From Macrocystis pyrifera (lineage: Eukaryota; Sar; Phaeophyceae; Laminariales; Laminariaceae): a stretch of 64,000 nt of DNA. Positions 44,721-54,765 of the stretch are shown piece by piece. Under the pieces are notes generated by a model. That model was not told the origin of the DNA. It ran no database searches and saw nothing but the letters and a program-made list of their open reading frames with translations. Where the stretch lies: NCBI GenBank assembly GCA_031763025.1, contig JASSKH010000029.1, positions 806,001 through 870,000 on the forward strand, given 5' to 3'. Each line of letters opens with the position of its first letter. Position 1 is the first letter of the stretch. The position numbers and the translations under genes are program-made.

Positions 44721-44779
44721 GCTTTTCGCCAGACATAGATTCCACTGAAACGGGCTGTAGGAAGTTCATGAGTTCTTTC

Positions 44780-45045
44780 CACTCCGGGCCAAAATTATTA
44801 TTCGAGTGACTTAGGTCGTTTCAAGGTACTGACGTTCACGCCACATCGACTTGCTGGCACTAGCCAAGGTCAATGTTTGATTCCGACTTAAGTAAGTGTT
44901 TGAAGCTACTGGCGTTTGCGCCACCTTTATTCGAGTGACCTAGGTCGTTTCAAGGTACTCCACATCGACTTACTAGCGCTAGCCAAGGTAAATATTTGAT
45001 TCCGAGTTAAAAAAGTGTTTGAAGGTATTGACGTTTACGCCACCC
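44780..45045. repeat. Two-copy tandem repeat, ~125 bp
   Basis: 'ttattcgagtgacttaggtcg' to 'gtttgaagctactggcgtttgcgccacc', then a second copy from 'ttattcgagtgacctaggtcg' to 'ttgacgtttacgccacc'. The second copy has a small internal deletion. Ends in a C8 run. Confidence 0.75.
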
Positions 45046-45583
45046 CCCCCAGCACGGACACTGTCCACTCGTGCAACATGTTCGTGCTAAAATAAATCAC
45101 GCGTCTTAAAACGGCATTCGTCCAGACCTACTTCCAAATCGTACCCCTCGTATAACACTTTTTGTGGAAGTAGTTGCAGCAAGGTAGAGACAAACACCCC
45201 CCCAGAACAGAAACTGCCTACCACCTACTCGCATTCCAATCACACCTGTCGATTCGTTCCTTCAACCCTCGACCACTATGCTTGGAGCGACAAATAGTAT
45301 CCTGTTAGGTTGCACGCTGTCACTACTGTTATTGTGCCATCGTTGCGATCAAAGATAGTCACGTGGAGAGCAGCAGTATGATCCCAACATGTTTCTCGGT
45401 ATTAGGTGCCATGCAATTTAGTGTCTCTTCAAGCATTCCTGTCTCATCAGGCGGATCATCCGCTACTCAGATACGGACAAATAAAACAGGGATGCGTGGT
45501 ACGCTCAACACCTACACGTTCGCGTTCGCAAACTCGGGCGCCGTTAGCGTTTTGTTTTTGGCATTCAGGGAACCTCTCGTTTG
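45046..45583. other. No gene supported
   Basis: Nothing recognisable before the long direct repeat at 45,584. Confidence 0.5.
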
Positions 45584-46019
45584 TGTGATATGAGTAGAGC
45601 ACTCATGGGCTATAGATATAGATAATACGTTGCAGTCTTGTAGTCTCACGAATACGTTTCCAAAGAATGGGTTAACCCGGCGGATATTCCGTTAGTTGAG
45701 AGTAACGTTCTCTTAGGAATGTTCCCTAGGGCAGAAAACCCCTTAGACGAGAGTAATGTTCCTTAGCGCAGATAGGACCACGAAGTGAGATATTCTTATA
45801 TTAGCAGAAGAACGATTGGTAGCCATAGGAAAGTTATGTAGGCGTACATCAGATAAGAGGAATTTAGGAGAGCTTGTGGCGTGGGGTGGGACGAGTATAT
45901 CTGGGCGTCGAGTCCCGCCCCCCTACCTCTCACTTCTGTACCAGAGCACCTCCTCAGCTCTCGCCATCAATAAGAAGATCTAAATCAGAAGAAGCGAAGC
46001 ACTGCTTTTCCAGCTGCCG
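45584..46019 (+). repeat. Long direct repeat, left copy (putative 5' LTR)
   Basis: About 435 bp starting TGTGATATGAG and ending CCAGCTGCC. It matches 58,536-58,969 with about four differences. It contains an internal half-repeat ('gagagtaacgttc' and 'gagagtaatgttc'). It begins TG as LTRs do, but no CA end and no target duplication were found. LTR identity is inferred from the retroelement genes lying between the copies. Confidence 0.75.
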
Positions 46020-47234
46020 TCACCGCATCACATCTGACGTCGTCGCATTCAACGAATGTTCTGGCCAAGCTTGGGACTGCAGCGCTTCTTTTAGATCTCC
46101 TCACGATCATGTGAGCCATCCCTATCCGGGAGGCATCTGGTTTTGAAGTCAACTTTTTATTTATTTGTTTTTGTTTATGTTCCCTGTTTCTCGTTTCTTT
46201 CGTTCTTCTTGCTCTCTCTTTTCTTTCGTTTTTTTTTTTCTTCTTTTTCTTTTACGAACATGCGTTACTGAGTGCGTTTATAGTGTAGAGCGTGACAAGC
46301 TGCCTAGTGGCATAAGTAGGCGCTTCTCCCCTCCCAGTATAGGAGAGTTGACGCTTCTCCCCTCCTAGTAGGCACCGTCAAATCGCATGTGCAAGTACGT
46401 ACAACAAGCTGTGTTGTTCTTTCTTAGTAAGTACTTGATATATAAGTACTGGTCCTTATTAGCAATATGATGATCGAGGTTTGTTTTTCCGCTTACTATA
46501 CCCCGTCTCCGCCGTGGAATGACAGGTCGATGACCTCCACGATACGTGATTCCACGTGGTTGAATGCACCTGTAGACCCCCCAAATGACCTCGTGCTCAT
46601 CGCACAAACCAAGCAGCGTTTTCCTTTGTACCCCTCCGCCTCGATATGCCCGCCCTTTCACAGGGAATGCACGTAGTAAGTACTACTGTAGGTGGAACTA
46701 TTGGCACATTCTTGCCCGCAGATATTTTGTCTGCATCTTCCGGTTTATACCCGTGTTGTATGGGATTTGACCCTAACACGACTACAAAGAAGCTGTTGTC
46801 GTACTGATAGGACACACACAGCAGTACCGACACCTTATTCTTTGATACGTGATATGTATGCCGGTGGTGTGACTTACTACGCCATCGTTAGTATACGCAT
46901 CTGTGAGCAGCGTACAAACGGCTCTACCATCATTGCGAATTGTATCCGCTTGTATCCATCCCATGGAATATTCGCCCGCGAGTTCTTGAGAGGCCATTAT
47001 TATTATTATTTTTATTTTTTTTCCTGATACGAGCAATGGTATACGTTTAGACTGACCTTACTTGCGACCCCCTGATAGCGAGAAGAGCCATATATATTGT
47101 TTTATTATTTTTTTTCATGTCGTTTTTTTTTTTTCATGCCCTTTGGTTAGTGGATTTCAAACCACATACTGGCCTGCAGAGACTGGTATACGAGCGAGGT
47201 ACAAATAGTTAATAGTGGTACGATGGTACGTAGT
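46020..47234. other. No gene; leader of putative element
   Basis: T-rich stretches near 46,150-46,260. The first 25 bases partly resemble sequence about 70 bp downstream of the right repeat copy ('ccgcatcacat'). Confidence 0.4.
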
Positions 47235-47331
47235 ACGCGTCCCCGGTGGCTTGGTAGGTGGTCCGCGAGCCTATCAAGATCAATTTCGTGAGTTCGAGTC
47301 TCACCGAGTGCATGCTCATAGGGACTTTTTC
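47235..47331 (+). ncRNA. tRNA-like sequence with Pol III boxes A and B
   Basis: Box A-like TGGCTTGGTAGG (47,247-47,258) and box B GTTCGAGTC (47,292-47,300) are spaced as in tRNA genes. Box B sits in a perfect 5-bp T-arm (GTGAG/CTCAC, 47,288-47,304). A T5 run at 47,326-47,330 could terminate Pol III. No 5-bp anticodon stem forms and the acceptor ends do not pair well, so it is not a normal tRNA. Best read as the head of a tRNA-derived SINE or a tRNA pseudogene. Confidence 0.4.
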
Positions 47332-47450
47332 TTGCATAAAATTGATTTTAGCGGAAAGCGCGAGAGCGTGAGTTAGCTGTACATTCGATGAAAATCGACG
47401 AGCAGTGGGAATGCTGAATGCTGAACCCTATGCGCGATAAAAACTAAAGG
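47332..47450. other. Possible body of the tRNA-like element
   Basis: Immediately follows the tRNA-like head and precedes repeat E. No second copy was found in the window to test whether it is a SINE body. Confidence 0.25.
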
Positions 47451-47570
47451 CACGTACCGGGGGGGAGAAGGGACGACACCTGTGACCACGGCTTGTCCAG
47501 AAGATCGTCGAGGGTAAAACCTCCTACGAGTGGGCTGGAAAGTAAAAGTGATGAAAAAAAAAAAGAAAAA
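47451..47570 (-). repeat. Dispersed repeat E, copy 2 (inverted)
   Basis: Reverse complement of 17,080-17,204: 'agggacgacacctgtg', 'gggtaaaacctcctacgag', 'ctggaaagtaaaagtgatga' and an A-run. The minus-strand frame reads VGGFTLDDLLDKPWSQVSS, similar to that in copy 1. Confidence 0.65.
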
Positions 47571-49467
47571 AGTACTGCTATTACGAATATAGTACCAAAA
47601 TTTCCCGTGAACCCCCTCCCCTCGTTCTCTGTCATATATTTAGGTAGCCAAACGATACACAATTGGGTCGGTCCCCCCGTCTCGATGTGATGGAGTCGCA
47701 CATCCATCGTATAGGAACGCATATACTCGCAGACGAATCTTATATGGTTGCACGTAGCTCTTTAGGGATATATCTGTAGGCGAATCTCACGTGGTTATAC
47801 GTAGCTCGTGTGGGACCAGCGTACATATCTGCACCCCTCTTCAGATTGGCCCATCGTTACGCTGCTTCTATCCTACGAGGTACAGAACAAGCGGCATGAT
47901 GCACCTCCTGCGGAGCCTTTACTATATAAACAGGGCGCATGTTGCCGAAATTGACCAGATTTCTGCTACCTTTTTTGCCCAACCCCCACAGCCTATAGGA
48001 TACAAACAACGGTCATTATTTTCATTTTTTTTGTTTTATTTTTATTTTTTTTTGCTGCTGCTCTTTACGTGCACGTTTTCCAGCGTTGACGACATAATAA
48101 GATGGCTTTATGTTGCTGAACCTTGGCCCACGGCTGCCTGTGTATGCCTAAATTTCCCAGTTTGACGCCAGAAATAAGGTATATGCCGCACAAATAAGTC
48201 CGGCTACAGCTCCCCACGTGCACGATCTTCCGCGTTTACGACACAACAAGGCTTCATGGCGCCCACAACCTTGTCTGACTACTGCTGTTTACGTCTACCC
48301 CCCCCAGCTGTACTACATTAACAGAATGTACGACACCTGATCTGGTCCGAATATTCTGTTTGGTCGTGTTTGTTTTCCCTCCCTTTCCCGTTTCGCTTTC
48401 GACTTTTGTTTTTTTTGTTTTTTGTGTGTTTTTTCCCGACTTTTAAGCCAAAGCAGGGTAGACACTGTTCGAGTTTGTAACAAGTGTTATTTTCCAGCGT
48501 ATCCCATCCCCACCCGGTTTTACAAATATGCAGGGTACACGCTGCCTAGAACTGTAACACTACAAAGGCTACACAAACGAGTAACATATCATCTGTTTAT
48601 CCCTTGTTTGTCCAGCTTCTCACAAAAACAGCAGCTGCCTGCTGCTCATATATGGAACATAATAACTGTGGCCCGGGCAGTGACCAGTTCCAAAGAGATG
48701 AACTAAATGCTGGCCAAATTAAACAAAATAATATACAATTTTTCGCGGCGGATTAGAGTATTGGACCTCCCCACAGGAGCCGAATGATACCCTTTTCCAC
48801 ATTTTTACGTACCGGGGTCTATTTATTTATTGTTTGTTTTCCACTTGTGTTACCTCTACGATACCCTACGTATCTCACATCGTGTCGGACCTCGCGACGC
48901 CCCGAAATGCACCGGTTGCTGTCTGTTTTGCCACGGAACGACAAGCTGCCTACCGTTTAGGGAATCGCCCGATATTCTGTGCAGCTACTAAATAGTGCCG
49001 GCATGCTGCATTTTTTTTTTTTTTTTCCCCGACTCGACCTTCACATTTTCTTTACGGGTACTCTTATTTGTATCCCAACGAAAGGTCTTGCACTGCCCAC
49101 GCTCAGTAAGCGTCACGCCCTGTTATCATTACGAACGTTGGGCATTTCAGACGGAGTTATGTTCAATTCTGTTCAACTGATATCACTTGAGTGACCCCGG
49201 CGCGACTACCGTCAATCAAACGCGAGGCGCCTGGCGCTAGTTAGATGCCCTCAACTATAAAAATATCCTTCGACGGGCACTAAAATCGTGGCACGCACAA
49301 CCTCAACACCCCCTATCGTACGTCCTTACCGTCACTCCTTTCTCTCTCCTAGATCGGTTTGTTGGTATTGTAGCCGCCTACCCTGATCCAAGCCTGGATC
49401 CACCCGCCCTCTCCATCTTCCACCAAACCTTTTCCCGCCCCAGTACAAGGGTTCCACCCGCCTAAAC
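47571..49467. other. No gene; sequence before Gag frame
   Basis: Several T-rich tracts near 48,000-48,060, 48,405-48,435 and 49,011-49,026. 'ttggtattgtagcc' at about 49,360 weakly resembles the initiator-methionine-type primer binding site of gypsy elements, and lies 100 bp before the Gag frame. No LTR-like partner of the sequence before it was found near the 3' end of the polyprotein. Confidence 0.35.
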
Positions 49468-51298
49468 ATGGCCGAGAAAGCTTCCTCCACCAACATTCCC
49501 GGCGCCCACTCCCCCGACGCCACCAACCCCCGCGAGGCGAGGTATGCCGCAAGGGTCTTTCGCGCTACCGACGACGATACCCCTGGCTTCGAAACCATTC
49601 TGAGCGACTTCACGCTACACCCCACCACACCGGGATCTTCTCCAATGGGAGCAGGCACGACCAGTGCCGGGCCTACCATCAACCCGGAGGTCACTGCACA
49701 GGAAACCTCCACCCTGGCTCTCAATCCGGGGCGTTACCAAGGCGATCCCACGGCCCTCCGTGAGCGCCGTGCGGCCCTCAAAGCCCACCACGAGCAGCTC
49801 CTCCGTCTCGCGAAAGAGGGCGCTGACCTCCTACTCGTGTTACCGCCGTCCCCCATCCCTTCCTTGAACCCTTTCGACTCCACCTATGGGACTACAGCTG
49901 CGACCGCGGCCACCACGGCCCAATCGCAGCCGTTCGCTCCTCACCATGGGCACCCTATACGTCCCCCGCGATGTCTAGGATCACCACCTCCCAGCCTCCC
50001 AAAAACCAAACTGGGACCATAATGTCCCAGGCACCACTACCGGCCCAACCCTTGCCAGCCCCCATACCCACTGGGCACCGGCACCCGCAGACGTTCGGCT
50101 TTGAGCCCAATGACTGGGTCTTCCTCGACGCTAAGCTCCGCTGGATGCAGAGTACACGCGACGCGACGGCCTCGGATGTCTCGCTAGAGGTTCACCGTGT
50201 ATGGCGGCTCTTCACACCCGACTGTAACCCGTCGATCACTTTCGTTCTGGCCCGCGCCGCCACCGAGGGTGTTTCTTCCGAGTTCATCGGGGCCGCCCAT
50301 ACCCGTTTACTCGAGCCACGGTATTTTCACTCGAACGCCGGCCGCGGCTACGTGTGGAACCGAACCGTCTCGACTCGCTCCCCCGACACCCTCAACCACC
50401 CGCCCCACGACGGACATGCCATCGCCGGCGACACCGTCCCTTCCCACCTCGACAGCGCCCCCTCCGACGACAGCGCCCTGCTCCTCACGAGCGCGTAGCC
50501 TGATGACGAGAGCCAACACGGAGCCCACGACGGAGGCGGAACGTCGTGGTGTCCCACGCCCAAGCCCTACGAGCTCACGGTGGACATTGCCTCAACCGCA
50601 ATGGTACGGACCACAGTATGAAGACCTGCCCCGAGGGCTTCCTCAACACGTCCGGCATCCTGAACCCGGCACTCGGACAGTTGAACGATGGTGGACACGC
50701 TTACCGCCAATGGCAACGAAGGATGCTCTCCTACCGCCGTGGACAATACGAGCGCAACCTGGAGCGAAACTCCAACCGCTACGACAACAACAACCGTCGA
50801 GGCATCAACAACAACAACCGCAGCGGAAACTACAACAGCAACCGCTCCAACCAGAACCACTCCTGCAACTACCGCGGCAACAACGGGCGCTCCGACAACT
50901 GGCGCCACAACAACGGCCGGTCATACGACAACGGCAACCGACAGTCGCCAGGGCAACAGTTACATCGACAACGCACCGAGCCTGCCCCCTCGTCTTCAGC
51001 ATTGACGGTGCATAGCCCCGCGACCAATACTTCCGCACCTGCCGCCCCCGCGATCATGCGGATGGGCAGCACCAACTCGAAGTACCCACCCGAACCAACG
51101 GCAGCCGGGCACCTTCCGCACCAACGGACAAGCCGATGGTGGAGCAACTGTCGCATCTCCACCAACAGCATCTACTGCGAGCACCCGAGGCTCCCAGGAC
51201 GCACGAGTAAATCACGTGCACCACGTCTACCCGACCCCTGCCCTCCAATGCCCCCCCCCTACGCCAGCCCATTTCACAGCCACTTGTTCAAGCACTGA
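49468..51298 (+). pseudogene. Gag region with mutated zinc knuckle
   Basis: Three successive frames (49,468-50,022; 49,971-50,498; 50,546-51,298) together make a Gag-like protein. The first is Ala/Pro-rich with a helical RERRAALKAHHEQLLRLAKE segment. The second has a structured part (FGFEPNDWVFLDAKLRWMQ). The third has a nucleocapsid-like segment CLNRNGTDHSMKTC, which is C-x2-C-x4-H-x4-C with the second Cys changed to Arg (CGC for TGC). An Asn/Arg-rich stretch near 50,780-50,880 follows. Frameshifts between the three parts show decay. In Ty3/gypsy elements Gag forms the particle and the knuckle binds RNA; this copy could not do that unaided. Confidence 0.65.
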
Positions 51299-51557
51299 TC
51301 ATCTTGCCCAAGTGATTGCCTTGAGGTGTGGGCGGGAGGAGGCCAAGACGCCGAGCCCCACCGGGATGCTCCACTCGACGTCTTCTGGCGGTGAGCAACG
51401 CTGCTTGCCGACTATTGCCGAGACCCCAGATATTGCTACCCTGGGAAACGTCTCGACGATTACGGCTACCAGCGGTTCCGGTTGACACGAAACTACTGTT
51501 TCGTCTACCGGGCCACCGCCCCCTGAGCCTGCCTCATATTGGCCGCTCCATACGCGC

Positions 51558-53258
51558 ATGTTCCAGCATGCGCGTATTTCTTGTGACAGCGTTGAACCCG
51601 CGAACGACGGGCTTCCTCCAGCTGCCACGGTGTTGACACCAACGCTGTCCCTGAGCTCGAGGGACAGTCCCGTTATAAATACGGAAGACTCGCGACCAAC
51701 GTCGACCAGGGTCTGCCCTGAGCCCCCTGACCCGTCCTCCTCGCCTGCTTCGCGCAAAGCGTGGACACGGACCCCAGGTGTGGCATCCCCTAGCGAGTAT
51801 GCCCCTGTTCTCCAAAAGTTGGACGATAGGGCGCTTGAGGGTCGTCCCGCCCGGCTTATAAGCCCCGGCGAGGACCGCCCCGGTACCTCGGCTTTGCCGA
51901 GCAATTCCCCCGCGAACACGAGGGTTCCGGCCAGCACCGCTCGATCGTTGCTGACTCTACCTCCGTCGACGCCAGGCGGCGATAGGAAAGATTATCGTCG
52001 CCCCCCACCCCCAACACAAAAGACGCCATCAACTGCACACGTCACCGCAGAGGCCGCCTCATCTTTCCACTTCTTCTGGGACTCCTCTTCGGTCTTTTCG
52101 CAGTGGTACCTGTGCGACATCGAACACGATGGCGTCACATACAACTGTGCTGGGCAGACGATGATGGCGCAGAAAGCCGCGCTCTTCGGGGACATCACAA
52201 CTGAGCGCCGCATCAAAGCGACCCGCGACCCGGCCCGCCAAACAGCACTTGGGCGAACCGTTTCCGACTTCGACGAAATGGTCTGGGAGCGACACCGCTA
52301 CACCATCGTCCTCTACATTAACTTCTCCAAGTTCCGGCAACACCCGGAGCTACGGGAGGAGCTAATAGCAACCGGCGACAAGCACATCGCCGAGGCCAGC
52401 CCACACGACCTCATCTGGGGCATAGGCTTCAAGGCCGACCATCCGGACGCCTGTGACCCGACGCGTTGGCGTGGTCGGAATCTGCTGGGCAGGATACTGA
52501 TGGACGTTCGAGAAAGCCTCGGCGCCAATTGCTCCGCCCAGCCTCCATTTCCTCCCCATCTTCACGACCCGGAGCCAACACCCGCCCCCACCGACTCCAC
52601 TCGGGTCTCCCCCACAGACGACGGCATCCACGAAACAAGCCCGACCCCTCCATGGCAACCGCCTACCTCTCCACTTGGGCCACTCCTACCGCCGTCTACC
52701 CCCGACGCCTACCCGAGCAGCCACTTTGCCCAAGGGTCCACCATCAACACCGCAGCCCACAGCCACCTCCCTACCCGCCGCCCGCCGATACCGGAACACG
52801 GACCATGCGGCATCATTACCGTCGACGACGCGTCGTTCACGACGAAAGTACTCGTGCACAGCGGCCCCACCGCCACTACGCGCCGCGAACTCGTGGCACT
52901 GCTCGATACCGGCTCGCCCCAGTCGTTTATCACCGCAACCGCGGTGGAACAACTGAAGGCTTCCCAGGCAGCCACCGATGCGTGCGAACGGCACAGTTCC
53001 CCCCGTTCATGGGGAGGTTTCGGCACCTCAGCCCCCCTCTCCATCTCCGTCTCCATCCGCTTAAGCATCCAGTCTATGCGCCTCCAGTCCCCCACCGCTG
53101 CCCTGGCAGTATGGGCCTGCGTAGTTCCTGCAGGAACCATGCAGCACCCCATCCTTCTGGGACGAGACAGCTGGATGCGGTTCGAGCAACGCTCGTATAC
53201 CACGCTCCAGCAACAGCCCACCCCCCCCCTACCAACCTCCCCGGCGAACCCGCGGTGA
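51558..53258 (+). pseudogene. Polyprotein segment: NADAR domain plus aspartic protease
   Basis: ATG-initiated frame of 566 codons. Residues 1-168 are Pro/Ser-rich. Residues 170-322 match the NADAR (YbiA-like, old DUF1768) pattern in order: FHFFWDSSSVFSQWY, DGVTYNCAGQTMMAQKA, FGD, DPARQTALGR, FDEMVWERHRYTIV, NFSKFRQHPEL, IATGDKHIAEASPHDLIWGIG, NLLGRILMDVRE. The family's conserved glutamate after the Cys-Ala pair is Gly here (GGG for GAG). Residues 445-545 are a retropepsin: active site LLDTGS at 448-453 and late motif ILLGRDSWMRF. Known NADAR proteins cleave N-glycosidic bonds, including ADP-ribose on guanine bases (DarT-NADAR systems) and intermediates handled by YbiA. Their presence in a Gag-Pol chain is unusual. 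Stops on both sides separate it from the neighbouring frames. Confidence 0.85.
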
Positions 53259-54073
53259 GCTCTCCTTGAACCACCATGACCCTAACGGAGCCTCAGCATT
53301 CATTCCCGACGATCGTTCCACTGACGACGTCTACCCCCTCCGATTCCCCGGCAACAAAGCTATTTCGCTTTCCTCCACCCCCAAGCTCGTCAAGGTCAAC
53401 CTGGCGCGTCAGTCAGGCGCTCCAGCATTTACCGGGAACTACATGGTGAACATGCTCCCCCGCGAGAACCCCCTGTCCGACCCGGCCATTTTCGTCTCCG
53501 ACGAATACCAAACGGTCCCACTATCTGGATCTACCGATCTCGAGCCGGGCGACCTCCTCGGAACCTCCTGCTCCCCACTGGTACAGGTACCACTTTCCAC
53601 CCTTGGACACCCTTCCTTGGCCCCTCCCCATCCCCCTCCGATTCCGGATGTACATGCCCTCCACGACAACATCCCCGTGGCCGACCAGAGCCCATCGACA
53701 GACGACTCTCCTACCGCACCAAAAGCCCCGTGCCCACAACTTCTTGCACGCCTCAACGCCGACCAACGGGAAAGCTTCCTCGACCTCTGGGAACGTCTGC
53801 CGTTACACCTACGCGACGTCAACTTCGACCTTCACGGTTCTAGATGAACCCCGTCGGTGATCAACAACCTGGGAGACGTCCTCTGCGAATTCCAGGACGT
53901 CTTCTCCACCACCAAGACTGACTTCGGCTCGTGCCCGCTCATGCCGTTCAAGATCACCGTACCCCCGGACAGCCCAACGGCTCGAGCTCCTTTCAGCGTA
54001 CACCTACACGCTGGAGTACCGGAAGGGCACGGCCAAAAGCAACGCCGACTTCCTCTCCCGGCTTCCCCAACCA
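53259..54073 (+). pseudogene. Protease-RT linker with RT/RNase H deletion scar
   Basis: A frame at 53,266-53,847 (shifted relative to the protease) runs to a TGA (53,845-53,847) and continues in the same frame: VINNLGDVLCEFQDVFS, then TKTDFGSCPLMPFKITVP. This is the segment that opens the reverse transcriptase of gypsy elements. At about 53,985-54,003 it passes straight into YTLEYRKGTAKSNADFLSR, in another frame, which is the closing segment of RNase H. The palm with its catalytic aspartates, the thumb and most of RNase H, normally around 1.2-1.4 kb, are absent. The joint is direct, with no foreign sequence between. Confidence 0.8.
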
Positions 54074-54765
54074 GCCACCGACGCCGACCGCACCGGACGT
54101 AACCGCCACACTGGCCCCGACACCGTCGGCATCTACCTCATCCGCCCCTGCGGCTTCGCGCCGAACGACCCTTCCACCCCGGGTATCGGCTTGGGTGGGC
54201 TCGTGTCCCCCCCTTCCGGACCCATCCCAACCGTCCAGCCGCTCCCCTTCACCGACGACGACTTCCGCGACTTTCGCCTACTCGGACCACGTATGGAGCA
54301 CCCCACCCTTTCCCCCGCAACCCACACCTTCCTCGGGCCTATTGCGACCCGCGACTCCACCACCGGACAGCTTGCCGGCACCGAGAATGCCGCCGTGAAC
54401 ACCGGAGCTCCTCCAGGCTCGGCTTCCATGCCGTCCGTCGTCTCTCCGCCGCCCACCATTGGCGCCACGACACCAGCCCTTCCAGGTCTGATATCTTCTC
54501 GGACCCGCCATCGCGTCGCCGCTGCCGCGGGAACCCCTCGGCCTACAGCCGACTACCGGTTTGGACGCTGACCGCCACCCAAGCCATTGGCGCCCATTAC
54601 GCAAAGATCGACCCCCTCAACAACGCCCTCTCCGCCGGCACCAACACCACCGGTAGTGCCCCTTCTTGAGCCCGTCGTCGAACCCGATGACGACCCCTAC
54701 CTCCTCGCCTAGGTCGAGCACTACACCTACAAAGACTGGGCGCGAGAAAAACGCGCGGAGCCCCT
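54074..54765 (+). pseudogene. Spacer between RNase H and integrase, low complexity
   Basis: A Pro/Thr-rich open frame continues from the RNase H tail to about 54,571 (motifs FTDDDFRDFRLLGPRM). It then breaks. No domain recognised. It corresponds to the tether before integrase. Confidence 0.5.

Noticed and set aside
49200-49365. Proximal 5' LTR immediately before the Gag frame
   Set aside because: No similar sequence was found after the polyprotein (56,880-57,060), so a close LTR pair is not supported. The distant 435-bp repeats remain the better candidates.
52466-53269. Overlapping 267-codon plus-strand frame across the protease
   Set aside because: It is an out-of-frame shadow of the NADAR-protease frame; GC-rich codons leave several frames open.
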